64,000 nucleotides of DNA from NCBI GenBank assembly GCA_964059975.1, contig CAXKXX010000003.1, positions 62,001-126,000 of the forward strand, written 5' to 3'. This DNA comes from CAXKXX01 sp964059975 (GTDB taxonomy: Bacteria; Pseudomonadota; Gammaproteobacteria; Enterobacterales; Enterobacteriaceae). How positions within the stretch are numbered: position 1 is the stretch's first letter; the number at the start of each line of letters is the position of its first letter. Under the pieces are notes generated by a model. That model was not told the DNA's origin and did no database searches. It saw only the letters and a program-made list of their open reading frames with translations. Positions 41,446 through 50,815 of the stretch are shown one piece after another. Position numbers and translations under genes: made by a program.

Positions 41446-43233
41446 ATGATTTCAGGCGTTTTAGTATCACCGGGCATCGCCTTTGGTAAAGCCCTCCTTC
41501 TAAAAGAAGATCCAATTACCGTCAGTCGTAAAAAAATCTCTGCAGATCTCGTAGAAAAAGAAATCGCGCGCTTTTTTTCTGGCCGAGCCAGATCCTCTGA
41601 ACAGTTAGCAGCGATTCGGGCCAAAGCAAGCGAAACCCTCGGTGCAGATAAAGCAGCAATCTTCGAAGGTCACATTATGCTTCTAGAAGACGAAGAGCTT
41701 GAACGGGAAATTATAGACCTAATTAAAGATCGGCGCTCCTCTGCCGATTCAGCAACACATACCGTTATCGAAAGTCAAGCCCGTGCTCTGGAGGAATTAG
41801 AAGACGAATACCTAAAAGAAAGAGCGTCTGATATACGGGATATTGGTAAACGCTTATTACGCAATATAATTGGCACACCCATAGTGGATCTAAGCACTAT
41901 TCAGGACGAGGTGATACTAGTAGCTACCGACCTAACTCCATCTGAAACTACACAGTTGAATCTAAATAAAATATTGGGTCTGATCACCGATCTAGGCGGT
42001 CGTACGTCCCACACGTCCATCATGGCACGATCCTTGGAGTTGCCCGCCATTGTAGGAACTATCAACATAACTACACAAGTAGAAAATGGCGATTTTCTTA
42101 TTCTCGACGCTATTAATAACAGGATTTATGTTAACCCAAGTTATGAAGTTGTTGATCAATTAAAAATCATACAGAGTCAATATATTAAGGAGAAAAATAA
42201 TCTAGCAAAGTTAAAAGACTTACCAGCGATCACACTAGATGGCCATAAAGTTGAAGTTTGTGCCAATATCGGGAGCGTAAAGGACGTCGCCAATGCCGAA
42301 CATAATGGCGCTGAAGGAATTGGTCTATATCGCACTGAATTTTTATTTATGGATCGAGATATTCTTCCAACTGAAGAAGAGCAACTCCGGGCCTACAGAT
42401 CGGTCGTGGAGGCCATGTATTCTCGTTCGGTCATCATCCGAACTATGGATATTGGAGGAGATAAAGAGCTTCCATATATGAACCTTCCTAAGGAAGAGAA
42501 CCCTTTTCTTGGTTGGCGCGCAATTCGTATTGCAATGGATTGTAGAGAAATATTACACACTCAAATTCGTGCTATTCTACGTGCTTCAGCGTTCGGTAAA
42601 CTTCGCATCATGTTCCCGATGATTATTTCTGTGGAAGAGGTACGTGACCTAAAAAATGAAATTAACAGATTAAAAATACAATTACGCGAGGAAGGAAAAG
42701 CATTTGATGAAACTATCGAAGTAGGCGTGATGGTAGAAACTCCTGCTGCAGCATCTATTGCTTCCCACTTAGCAAAAGAAGTTGATTTCTTTAGTATCGG
42801 AACCAATGATCTAACACAATATACACTGGCAGTAGATCGGGGAAACGAGATTATTTCTCATCTTTATAATCCACTATCTCCTCCGGTACTTAGCTTAATT
42901 AAACAAGTCATCGATGCATCGCACTCTGCGGGTAAATGGACTGGTATGTGCGGGGAGCTTGCCTCAGACGAGAATGCTGTAGAACTACTTTTAGGTATGG
43001 GTTTAGATGAATTCAGTATAAGCGCGGGCTCGATCCCGCGCATTAAGAAAATCATTCGCAATACTAACTTCTTAGAAGCACAAGAGCTAGCCAGTCAAGC
43101 ATTGACTCAACCAACAGTAAAGGACTTAATGACCTGTATAGATCGGTTTATCAAAGATAAAACTACTCGACAGGTCTCTACAACATTAGAACGTACGAGG
43201 GTTCCTCAATTAATGCTTAAGAAAAAATTATGA
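41446..43233 (+). CDS. ptsI: PTS enzyme I (phosphoenolpyruvate-protein phosphotransferase)
   Basis: Takes phosphate from phosphoenolpyruvate and passes it to HPr at the start of sugar PTS uptake. Phospho-histidine is His189 in GGRTSHTSIMARSLELPAI; the PEP-binding motifs GLYRTEFLFMDR, TMDIGGDKELPY and FFSIGTNDLTQY and the catalytic Cys in WTGMCGELASDE are intact. Length is 595 against 575: the frame runs about 20 residues past the normal end (ending LMLKKKL), probably after stop loss. Upstream ptsH is dead and downstream crr appears dead, so its partner must be encoded elsewhere or the gene is a relic. Confidence 0.97.
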   Translation: MISGVLVSPGIAFGKALLLKEDPITVSRKKISADLVEKEIARFFSGRARSSEQLAAIRAKASETLGADKAAIFEGHIMLLEDEELEREIIDLIKDRRSSADSATHTVIESQARALEELEDEYLKERASDIRDIGKRLLRNIIGTPIVDLSTIQDEVILVATDLTPSETTQLNLNKILGLITDLGGRTSHTSIMARSLELPAIVGTINITTQVENGDFLILDAINNRIYVNPSYEVVDQLKIIQSQYIKEKNNLAKLKDLPAITLDGHKVEVCANIGSVKDVANAEHNGAEGIGLYRTEFLFMDRDILPTEEEQLRAYRSVVEAMYSRSVIIRTMDIGGDKELPYMNLPKEENPFLGWRAIRIAMDCREILHTQIRAILRASAFGKLRIMFPMIISVEEVRDLKNEINRLKIQLREEGKAFDETIEVGVMVETPAAASIASHLAKEVDFFSIGTNDLTQYTLAVDRGNEIISHLYNPLSPPVLSLIKQVIDASHSAGKWTGMCGELASDENAVELLLGMGLDEFSISAGSIPRIKKIIRNTNFLEAQELASQALTQPTVKDLMTCIDRFIKDKTTRQVSTTLERTRVPQLMLKKKL

Positions 43234-43379
43234 GGCCTCCTGATAGGCCAAAATTATTAATATCTTAAGAAAAAAGATAGAGTTTCCGTCGATATAGAGT
43301 CATCCCCTTAAGATATGATATACTCAAAATCTAACTCTATCTTCTAAGAGCTAAACAACTAAGAATTTTTATTTATCGA

Positions 43380-43640
43380 GTGCCGATAGCGATATCGAAA
43401 AATTTTAGGATAAAAAGATGTGGTACGCCCATCACATACAGGTTGACTTATGAGAGCACAGAAGCCCTAGTAAAATTTTGATTGATCATCTATCTACATA
43501 CTTGAATACTTTGAGCGACTAGAAGCCATGAATTTTTTACTGGTTCATAATTGAACCGAGCATGACTAAAAGATTGAGAAGTTCCACAACAATAGCTTGT
43601 CTGGGATGGGCAATAAACTAAAGTTTTAGAAAGCTTACCC
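43380..43640 (+). pseudogene. crr: Probable crr remnant (PTS IIA-Glc)
   Basis: Follows ptsI as in E. coli. Weak but ordered matches: VVRPSHTG (VELFVHFG, the phosphorylation-site region), VKF, stop, L (VIEFDL), RLEAMNFLLVHN (LLEEKAKSTLTPVVISN), then TEHD, stop, KIE ... NSLSG (DEIKELIK ... SVTVG). Several stops. The position supports the call more than the identity does. Confidence 0.5.
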
Positions 43641-43706
43641 CCCATTGTTATCCCACACTTAATGTGTGCGTGGAGGTATTATTGAGAAAGCATGCAGATG
43701 GGTTTC

Positions 43707-43782
43707 TGGCTCCTCCGACTGGGCTCGAACCAGTGACATACGGATTAACAGTCCGCCGTTCTACCGACTGAACTACAGAGGA
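43707..43782 (-). tRNA. tRNA-Asn (anticodon GTT), CCA encoded
   Basis: Minus-strand TCCTCTGTAGTTCAGTCGG onward, anticodon loop CTGTTAA (GTT), T-arm ACTGGTTCGAGCCCAGT, 3' end GCCA. Almost identical to E. coli asparagine tRNA. Confidence 0.97.
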
Positions 43783-44214
43783 ATTATTTGAACGATAGGC
43801 ATCATATCCATCAGTTTTAAAAGTGTCAACGCTAAATTTTTTAATTGGGTTGGATTACTTACTATCTAAGTAATAAAACTTTATAATTTTATAGTTATTT
43901 CTAATAATTTTATAGTCATTCCTATAACAACGATTTATTGCAGCACGAAGGCCATCGAAAGATACAAAGCTTATCGAACCATTGGGAATCTAAAGGTATT
44001 TTCTAAAATATTCGCATTTATCGACCTATCATCATCACAATAGTCATTGTACAGAAAAATAATCCTCCATATTTCAACTAAAGTAGCTCTCATCAAGACG
44101 GTTATATTTTCCAGTGACAATAGTAATCCGGACATATTAATTAAATGTAAGCACGGGAGGACGCCATAAACGTAAGCCCTCTATTTTGAATAAATTACAC
44201 ACTAAATTTTTATC
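43783..44214. other. Spacer between tRNA-Asn and apbE
   Basis: About 430 AT-rich bases with no gene; a near-duplicate phrase (AATTTTATAGTTATT / AATTTTATAGTCATT) lies near 43880-43920. Confidence 0.5.
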
Positions 44215-45249
44215 TTATTGAACTAAGAATGTTTTAAATAGAGGCGTCATTAGCGTAATAATGTCATCATTAGTCTTGCTAATCAAATATACGGCTAGCC
44301 CTTTTTCTTGAGCCAGACTTAATGCCTTTTCGGCACCTAATACCATCAAGCCAGTATCCCAACCATCTGCTTCTAATGCAGTCGGAGCGATTACGGTCAC
44401 GGAGAGTAAGTCATGCTTAATTGGCGCCCCAGTTCGTGGATCAATGACGTGTGAATAATGCTGAGTGCCTTGCTCAAAATAGTTTCGATAGCTTCCCGCG
44501 GTACTGATGCTATATCCTTTTAAATCGACCAGAATCTGTGGTACATTCTCGCGATCAGTAGGCTTTTGAACCGCTACTCTCCAGGGTCTTCCTAGAGGAT
44601 TAAGGCCATGTGAAGATATCGCACCTCCTACAGAAACTAAATAGTTAATAATACCGTTGCGTGTCATAAGACGCGCCAGTTCGTCGGCACCATAGCCTTC
44701 GCCTAGAGTTGAAAGATCGAGATATATATCAGGTTTATTTTTTTGTAGCCACTCGCCTCGGCTGTCAATGAATAGCTTGAGGTGCTGCAAACCAATTTTT
44801 TTCTTAGCAATTTCTATTTGTTTCGGAGTTGGAACCATACCCTCGGATTTATATGGACCAAATCCCCACAAGTTTACTAGAGAGCCAATAGTAATATCCA
44901 TACCTCCATCGGTTTCGCAACCAATTCTTTGAGCCATAAGTATGATATTTGTCATACTACGCGGAATAGGCTGTTCTTTAACGCTACGAGAATGATTAAA
45001 CCGAGACAACACTGAGTTAGTACGATAGGTAGAAATATCGTTATTAACTTGTTCGAGTATCATATCAATTTGCTTCTGTAGCTGATTTTTACTAATAGCT
45101 ATATTTCCGCTCACTTTTACACTGTAAAAAGTACCCATTGTTTTTCCGGTTATATCAATCTGGGCACTAGATTGCGGCTTCTTACATCCTGCAAGAAAGC
45201 TAATTATCATACTGAGTAATAGTAATTTTTTTCTAGAGGTATAAGTCAT
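44215..45249 (-). CDS. apbE: FAD:protein FMN transferase ApbE (lipoprotein)
   Basis: Attaches FMN covalently to target flavoproteins such as Nqr/Rnf subunits, in the periplasm. Lipoprotein signal with lipobox LAGC, Cys22. Family motifs: GKTMGTFYSVK, DISTYRTNSVLSRFN, DGGMDITIGSLVNLWGFGP, DLSTLGEGYGADELARLM, LVSVGGAISSHG, SYRNYFEQG, HVIDPRTGAPI and ADGWDTGLMVLG. Length is 344 against 351. No nqr gene is in the window. GAGAT-type ribosome site precedes the ATG. Confidence 0.96.
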   Translation of the reverse strand: MTYTSRKKLLLLSMIISFLAGCKKPQSSAQIDITGKTMGTFYSVKVSGNIAISKNQLQKQIDMILEQVNNDISTYRTNSVLSRFNHSRSVKEQPIPRSMTNIILMAQRIGCETDGGMDITIGSLVNLWGFGPYKSEGMVPTPKQIEIAKKKIGLQHLKLFIDSRGEWLQKNKPDIYLDLSTLGEGYGADELARLMTRNGIINYLVSVGGAISSHGLNPLGRPWRVAVQKPTDRENVPQILVDLKGYSISTAGSYRNYFEQGTQHYSHVIDPRTGAPIKHDLLSVTVIAPTALEADGWDTGLMVLGAEKALSLAQEKGLAVYLISKTNDDIITLMTPLFKTFLVQ

Positions 45250-45329
45250 TAAATCTCCTTTTATTATTTTTAAAATACATAATGCAATATATGAGTGCGT
45301 AGAAAAAAGAGAAAGAAAGATAAATAAAA

Positions 45330-45490
45330 TGACATGTTTAGGATGGAGAAGTAACAGTTAACTTAGTTCTGTGGTTTGGGGGTATGTTTCACAGAAATCT
45401 TAATCCCTTTATAAGATATCCTTGACGCACTGGAGCCAAATATTATCGTTGCATGAGATTTTCGGGATATAAGATCAAATTACTTCGAGC
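45330..45490 (-). pseudogene. flk: Possible flk remnant
   Basis: In E. coli flk is divergent from pdxB. The minus strand gives LQCVKDIL (SAQAEDIL), KGIKISVKHTP (KGIDPRVMQP), NIPPNHRT (NPFPPMMDT) and a hydrophobic ending LNMSFYLSFFLFFLR like the membrane tail LQNMATRPALWILLVAII. Short overlapping matches in different frames; identification from memory. Confidence 0.45.
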
Positions 45491-46194
45491 GGCATAGCAC
45501 TATTCCACTAAATACATAGCAGCCATAATATTATTTATGTAATAGCGGCACTGCTACTATGGCAGAGAACGAGTGCAGACATTAACTGAAAAAGTCAAGA
45601 TATATTCTTACTACGAATATGCATATGCTTTTGATTTTGTTATAGCTCAATAGGTAAGTGGGCTTAGTAGCTAGTAGTGTCAACAAGAGGAGCTATCTTC
45701 TGCTGATCTAGATAAATCAATATTAATCTAATAAATAACATCATGCTTCTGAGGATCATGTCGAACGTAAGACGAGCATTTTAGGTATTAGCCAATATTG
45801 TATGATATGCTTTTTTAATGATTTTAGGTTACAAAGACCAGTTTAATAGTAGATATAACATGGGCGATAGTGTGATCTTAGAGCTCTGAAGTGCGAGTCA
45901 TAGCTAATACTTTTGTCTTTAGGAAAAATTGTGAAGATATATCTCTATCATAAGCAAAAATTTATTTTAATTAAAATAATTATTACGTAGATAAGATGAC
46001 AAATCTATTTATTTTAAAAAATAAAATTACATGAATTTTAATCAAGACATCGCTTTCTCCTTTTCCATATAAAAATTATATGCCAGCAGACGAGTATAGT
46101 CCATAGTCTTAAAACTCTACCCTCTAGCACCTTAGCGTATAATGTAGAAGCGCTTGATTGCAGAGAAAGATATAGTAATTCTTTGGAGAAAGTA
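45491..46194. other. Spacer upstream of pdxB
   Basis: About 700 bases, probably the rest of the decayed flk gene and the pdxB promoter. Nothing further could be aligned. Confidence 0.45.
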
Positions 46195-47316
46195 GTGAAG
46201 ATTCTATTTGATGAAAATATGCCCTATGCAGCCTCACTATTCAGCAGATTAGGTGCCGCACAGGGCATATCGGCTCGTAAGATTCCACACGACTTACTAA
46301 TGAATGCAAAGGCGCTACTGGTACGTTCGATTACCCAAGTAAATGCAGCATTGCTTTCTAGAAGCAATGTTAACTTTGTGGGAACTGCCACATCTGGTAC
46401 TGACCATGTCGACCAAGTTTGGCTTCAAAAACAAGGCATTGTTTTTTCTTCTGCACCTGGCTGTAATGCTATATCTGTAGTTGAGTATGTGTTTTCTGCC
46501 TTATTAGTACTTTCTGAACGGGATGGCTTCCAGCTTCGGGATAAAAGTATCGGTATCGTAGGTGTGGGTAACATCGGATCTTGCCTAAATGCGCGCCTGA
46601 AAGCATTAGGAGTTCGTACGCTACTATGCGATCCACCGAGGGCCAAGCGCGGCGATAAAGAAGAATTTTGGCCTTTAGAGAAGCTGGTAGCAGAAGCCGA
46701 CGTACTAACTTTTCATATACCTCTAAATAAGTCTGGGAAATATGCTTCTTTGCACTTAGTTGACGAAGATTTACTGGCATCATTGCCAGATAATCGTATT
46801 CTATTAAATACTTGCCGAGGTCCAGTAGTTGATAGCACGGCGTTGCTTAAAGCATTAGCAAAGGGGAAAAAACTGAGAACGGTACTCGATGTATGGGATC
46901 CGGAGCCAGACTTTTCTACGGCGCTTCTAGAACGAGTAGACATCGGGACAGCACATATCGCTGGATATTCTCTAGAAGGGAAAGCCCGAGGTACCATAGC
47001 AGTATTTGAGGCATATGGACACTATATCGAACATCCACAAAAGATTGCATTGACTTCTCTTCTTCCGATCGCAGAATTTAGCCATATCCAGCTTAATGGG
47101 CGCCTAGATCAAGAAAAGTTAAAGCGATTAATTCATTTAGTATATGACGTACGGCGCGATGATGCGTTAATGCGTGGCATCGTTAACACATCAAGTGAGT
47201 TTGATCGACTACGCAAATATTATCAGGATCGGCGTGAATGGTCTTCACTACGCGTTCAATGCGACAACAGTTCTAGTGCTGAAGTACTGCTTAATCTAGG
47301 TTTTAACGTATTATAA
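46195..47316 (+). CDS. pdxB: Erythronate-4-phosphate dehydrogenase PdxB
   Basis: Second step of de novo pyridoxal phosphate synthesis. The GTG at 46195 (VKILFDENMPYA, E. coli MKILVDENMPYA) has GGAG six bases upstream and is preferred over a TTG 12 bases earlier. NAD-binding GIVGVGNIGSCL, FVGTATSGTDHVD, APGCNAISVVEYV, LNTCRGPVVD, LDVWDPEP and HIAGYSLEGKARG are present, with the C-terminal dimerisation domain (VYDVRRDD). Length is 373 against 378. Confidence 0.96.
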   Translation: MKILFDENMPYAASLFSRLGAAQGISARKIPHDLLMNAKALLVRSITQVNAALLSRSNVNFVGTATSGTDHVDQVWLQKQGIVFSSAPGCNAISVVEYVFSALLVLSERDGFQLRDKSIGIVGVGNIGSCLNARLKALGVRTLLCDPPRAKRGDKEEFWPLEKLVAEADVLTFHIPLNKSGKYASLHLVDEDLLASLPDNRILLNTCRGPVVDSTALLKALAKGKKLRTVLDVWDPEPDFSTALLERVDIGTAHIAGYSLEGKARGTIAVFEAYGHYIEHPQKIALTSLLPIAEFSHIQLNGRLDQEKLKRLIHLVYDVRRDDALMRGIVNTSSEFDRLRKYYQDRREWSSLRVQCDNSSSAEVLLNLGFNVL

Positions 47317-47399
47317 AGGTCGCATATACTAGTGCAGATACTCTAGATCAGTCATTTAATGACCTGCATTATAAAAGATCTCTAAACATTAAATGCATT

Positions 47400-48171
47400 T
47401 AATTTTGATTATGATTTTAGTATCAAGCTAAATTGTAATCGAGTGCAAGTAAGATAAAGTCATGAATATTTCTTCGAATAGTTAATGGGTCAATTAGTCT
47501 TTAAGTTCTAATCAAGTCCTTTATTAAAGATACAGCTCTGAATATAAGGCTTAGGCCTCTGCCTCCACCTCCTGCAGTTTTATTCTAAAGTCTCAATGGG
47601 TACAGGATCAAAATAGGACCATGTAATAAAAGTTGAAGACAAATCATGAGAATATGGCATCTGCACATGTGAAGATGAATTCATTATTACTTTAATCGAA
47701 TTTTTAGAAAAAAGTAATCTCTAAAAATCAGAATACGAGCTACTATTTACAATAGTAGCGGATATTAAATACGACGTTTTCGTAAAAAAGATTAAATTGC
47801 CTATTAGGCATATAAAATATTGCATCAGACAGGGCTAAAATTTTTGGTAAACGAAACGCAATCTCCATCACTGAAAACGATTTATAATCGGCTCATGCAT
47901 AATAGTACTATTACGGCCGACATTTCATCATTCCGAAGAAACAATGTATGATTCCTCTAAGATTATTAAAATTTTAAGTAAATAATGAAAAATTTAATTT
48001 TTTGAAAAAAATTTTCCGGCATCGTATTAAATAGTAACCATTCTCTAAACAATTATTAGACTCAAGTATTGTTGTGACTTATTCTATAGCAAATAATATC
48101 TATTTTGGAAGGTCACCCTAATTAATATCAAAATCGCAAGATATCTTCTCATTCAAAATCAAATGTACTGA
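47400..48171 (+). pseudogene. usg: usg remnant (aspartate-semialdehyde dehydrogenase-like)
   Basis: In E. coli usg lies between pdxB and truA. The end is clear: YSIANNIYFG near 48085-48114 (WSVADNVRFG), then after a frameshift NIKIARYLLIQNQMY, stop (AVKIAEKLVQEYLY, stop). The stop TGA overlaps the truA ATG by one base, as expected for the old coupling. Upstream parts up to pdxB were not aligned and the 5' limit is a guess. Confidence 0.75.
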
Positions 48172-48995
48172 TGCATAAGTGTAATTGTCTTTCCATTCAG
48201 AGATCCCAAAAGATCGCTCTAGGTATCGAATACAACGGTAATCGCTATCATGGTTGGCAGAAACAACAGGGAAACATTAGCGTACAAAAATGTCTTGAAC
48301 AAGCATTAAGTAAAGTGGCAGACGCACCAATTAGAGTGTTATGTGCTGGTCGTACTGATTCTGGAGTACACGCTACAGGTCAGGTGGTGCATTTTGAAAC
48401 CAATATACAACGTAAAAATCTAGCCTGGACCATGGGAACAAACAGATATCTGCCACGGGATATCTCTGTACGCTGGATGCGCAACGTTGCCCATGACTTT
48501 CATGCCCGATTTAGTGCTACCGCGCGTCGATATCGATATATAATTTATAATTATCCTAATCGTCCAGCCTTATTGCATGAAGGAGTAACCTATTTCTCTA
48601 ATGCATTAGATGCTAATCTAATGCATATCGCAGCGCAAGTATTGCTGGGAGAGCAAGATTTCACTTCATTTCGTTCAGCCCAGTGCCAATCCCATACTCC
48701 GTGGCGTAATGTAAAGCATGTCAGAGTCAAACGACAAGGCACATATATTATAGTTGATATCAAGGCTAACGCCTTCGTGCATCGTATGGTACGCAATATT
48801 GTTGGTAGCTTAATAGAAATTGGCTGCGGCAATCGGGATAAAAACTGGTTGTCCGAACTATTATTTCTAAAAGATCGTAAGATAGCAGCAGCAACGGCAA
48901 GATCAGAAGGTTTATACTTAGTCTCGGTCGATTATCCCGAACGCTTTGCTCTCCCAAGCGCGCCAATAGGGCCGTTATTTTTACCTGACGATTAG
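48171..48995 (+). CDS. truA: tRNA pseudouridine synthase A (TruA)
   Basis: Makes pseudouridine at positions 38-40 of tRNA anticodon stems. Catalytic Asp63 lies in CAGRTDSGVHATGQVVHF; KIALGIEYNGNRYHGWQKQ, DFHARFSATARRYRYIIYN, DFTSFRSAQCQS and ANAFVHRMVRNIVGSL follow, with the end GPLFLPDD. Length is 274 against 270. The former upstream partner usg is dead, so a different promoter or read-through must serve truA. Confidence 0.97.
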   Translation: MHKCNCLSIQRSQKIALGIEYNGNRYHGWQKQQGNISVQKCLEQALSKVADAPIRVLCAGRTDSGVHATGQVVHFETNIQRKNLAWTMGTNRYLPRDISVRWMRNVAHDFHARFSATARRYRYIIYNYPNRPALLHEGVTYFSNALDANLMHIAAQVLLGEQDFTSFRSAQCQSHTPWRNVKHVRVKRQGTYIIVDIKANAFVHRMVRNIVGSLIEIGCGNRDKNWLSELLFLKDRKIAAATARSEGLYLVSVDYPERFALPSAPIGPLFLPDD

Positions 48996-49064
48996 GTACT
49001 AACGACCCTAAGCGCGCTTCTACCGTTTTTCCGGTAGAAAAAAGAATACGGCATTTTCAAGTGC

Positions 49065-49300
49065 ATCACAGATACTTAATATTTTTTGATAATAGGGAGG
49101 GTTAATTAAAAATAACTTTTTATAGCAGTGAGTCGTATAACTTGAGAAGACACTTTCCGTTAGCATAGAAGGTCGTAAGTCAAATCCCAAAGAAAAGCAT
49201 CTTATATAAAAATTATATGCGCAGGAGGAGGAACTTGCTGTTATGACTTATTATAGTAGTAGTGTGAGCCACAAATATTATTGATCGCAATACATCAGAG
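49065..49300 (+). pseudogene. dedA: dedA remnant
   Basis: dedA follows truA in E. coli. The plus strand reads DT, stop, YFLI at 49071 (MDLIYFLI), later GRKSNPKEKHLI near 49171-49206 (GRLFGEKLFSNPNSKIF with five residues missing) and SVSHKYY, stop, SQYI (GMGHMSYRHFAAYNV). DedA-family proteins are inner-membrane proteins linked to lipid carrier recycling. Too little is left for function. Confidence 0.55.
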
Positions 49301-49545
49301 ATGCCAGTGAAAAGGTTCAAATCGTCATAATTGCTTTTCTAGACACCCCGTGTCCGGTGCCAAAAACGCACAGTAACAATTATATATTTAATACATACAT
49401 ATGAAAAACATGTATCTGCTATCCAAATATAAAGAGTCCTTCATATGACTTTAAGACTTATTTAAAGTCAAGAGACTTTAGCGATATTTCAAAATAAGCG
49501 ACTGGAGGACGGGTCTATTAAAAAATGGGGTGTAGAAAGCGTAGT
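49301..49545. other. Spacer downstream of apaH
   Basis: Short stretch between the dedA remnant and the apaH stop. No gene or terminator of standard form seen. Confidence 0.4.
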
Positions 49546-50373
49546 CTAAGCTCCAGGCCTCACTATCCTAGCTATCTGAGTAAAGTAACGACGATCCTCC
49601 CAGCGGAGCATAGTTAACTTTCCGCCCCAACAGCAACCGGTATCAAGCCCTATGATACCCAAAGGAGTCCTTGTGCCCTCCAACGATGCCCAGTGACCAA
49701 AGATAACAGTATATGCGGAGTCTACTAGACGGGGAAAATCAAACCAAGGTTTTAATCGAGAATCAACTGCTTCTGAGGGATTCTTATAAGTCATGTCAAG
49801 TCGACCATCTGAGTAGCAGTAACGCATGCGCGTCAATGCGTTAATGCTGAATCGTAATCGTGGTAATCCACTTAATTTTGGAGACCATGCGCTCGGCATA
49901 TCGCCATACATAATGTCAAAAAGCGGCAGATTAGTGTTGTTACGCAATACTGACTCTACTTCTCGCGCACAGATTTTTGCGGTATCAAGGTCCCATTGTG
50001 GTGTAATACCGGCATGCGCCATTACTAGTTTTAACTCGTCATCTACTTGAAGCATGGGCTGAAGACGAAGCCAGCTAATCAACTCGTCCGAATCTGGCGC
50101 CTCCAGTAGTGTTCTCATGCAGCTTTTGGATGTTTGTAGGTTAGAATTACCGTAGATACTTATTAGATTTAGATCGTGATTACCTAGTACTAGGCGAGCC
50201 GCTGGGCCGAGTGACCGAATAAGGCGCAGTACCTCCAATGAATTAGGGCCACGAGCAACTAGATCTCCGGTTAGCCACAAGCGATCGATTTGTGGTCTAA
50301 AAGATACTTGGGCTAGCAAAGATTGCAACTCAGTGAAGCAGCCATGAATGTCTCCGACAAGATAAGTGGGCAT
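49546..50373 (-). CDS. apaH: Diadenosine tetraphosphatase ApaH
   Basis: Hydrolyses Ap4A to two ADP; metallophosphatase. Metal-binding motifs GDIHGC, GDLVARGP and GNHDLNL are present, with MAHAGITPQWD and FGHWASLEG later. Length is 275 against about 280. It is the last gene of the lptD-surA-pdxA-ksgA-apaG-apaH group read on the minus strand; apaG between ksgA and apaH has decayed. Confidence 0.96.
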   Translation of the reverse strand: MPTYLVGDIHGCFTELQSLLAQVSFRPQIDRLWLTGDLVARGPNSLEVLRLIRSLGPAARLVLGNHDLNLISIYGNSNLQTSKSCMRTLLEAPDSDELISWLRLQPMLQVDDELKLVMAHAGITPQWDLDTAKICAREVESVLRNNTNLPLFDIMYGDMPSAWSPKLSGLPRLRFSINALTRMRYCYSDGRLDMTYKNPSEAVDSRLKPWFDFPRLVDSAYTVIFGHWASLEGTRTPLGIIGLDTGCCWGGKLTMLRWEDRRYFTQIARIVRPGA

Positions 50374-50385
50374 CGTTAATAAGTC

Positions 50386-50800
50386 ACTATTAGATTGATT
50401 AAGAGGGTGCCAGATTCGTCTGGCATAAAAAGATTTACTTTGATGATGAATACAACTATCGAATGGTGGTCTTTTTAAGCATCGAATAAAGCTTTAATAG
50501 TTTTAACGTTAGTATATTTTAGAACCACGCCCGACGCCTATAAAATTACAAATTATTTTCCGATGATGCGGATATCTTATATTGTGGCCCGATATTTATA
50601 GATATAAATAATCGGCTAATAATAGTGTATGAAGACTACATATTTTCTAAATCAGTAGCCACCTATTAATCACTCAATAAGGTGTAGCGAGGAAGTAGAA
50701 AATGAAAATGAATATGCAGTGCTTGTCTTAAAGTATCATGATACTCATTCAGAGTCGATACTGTTGTAAGTCTAAAGTAAACATGCGGAGCGTACGGATC
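50386..50800 (-). pseudogene. apaG: apaG remnant between ksgA and apaH
   Basis: The gap is the right size and place for apaG (about 375 bp). The minus strand gives AYSFSFSTS then LIGGY, stop, F (ApaG RYVFAYTVT and LLGRYWL, TGG to TGA at the Trp), and near the end TNLAPS, stop (FRLAVPTL). Multiple stops and about nine bases lost between the first pieces. Function gone. Confidence 0.55.
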
Positions 50801-50815
50801 GTCGAAATGGCGCTT

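Noticed and set aside
49018..49039. Hairpin TTCTACCG / CGGTAGAA after truA as an intrinsic terminator
   Set aside because: On neither strand is the stem followed by a T-run, so terminator function is not supported.
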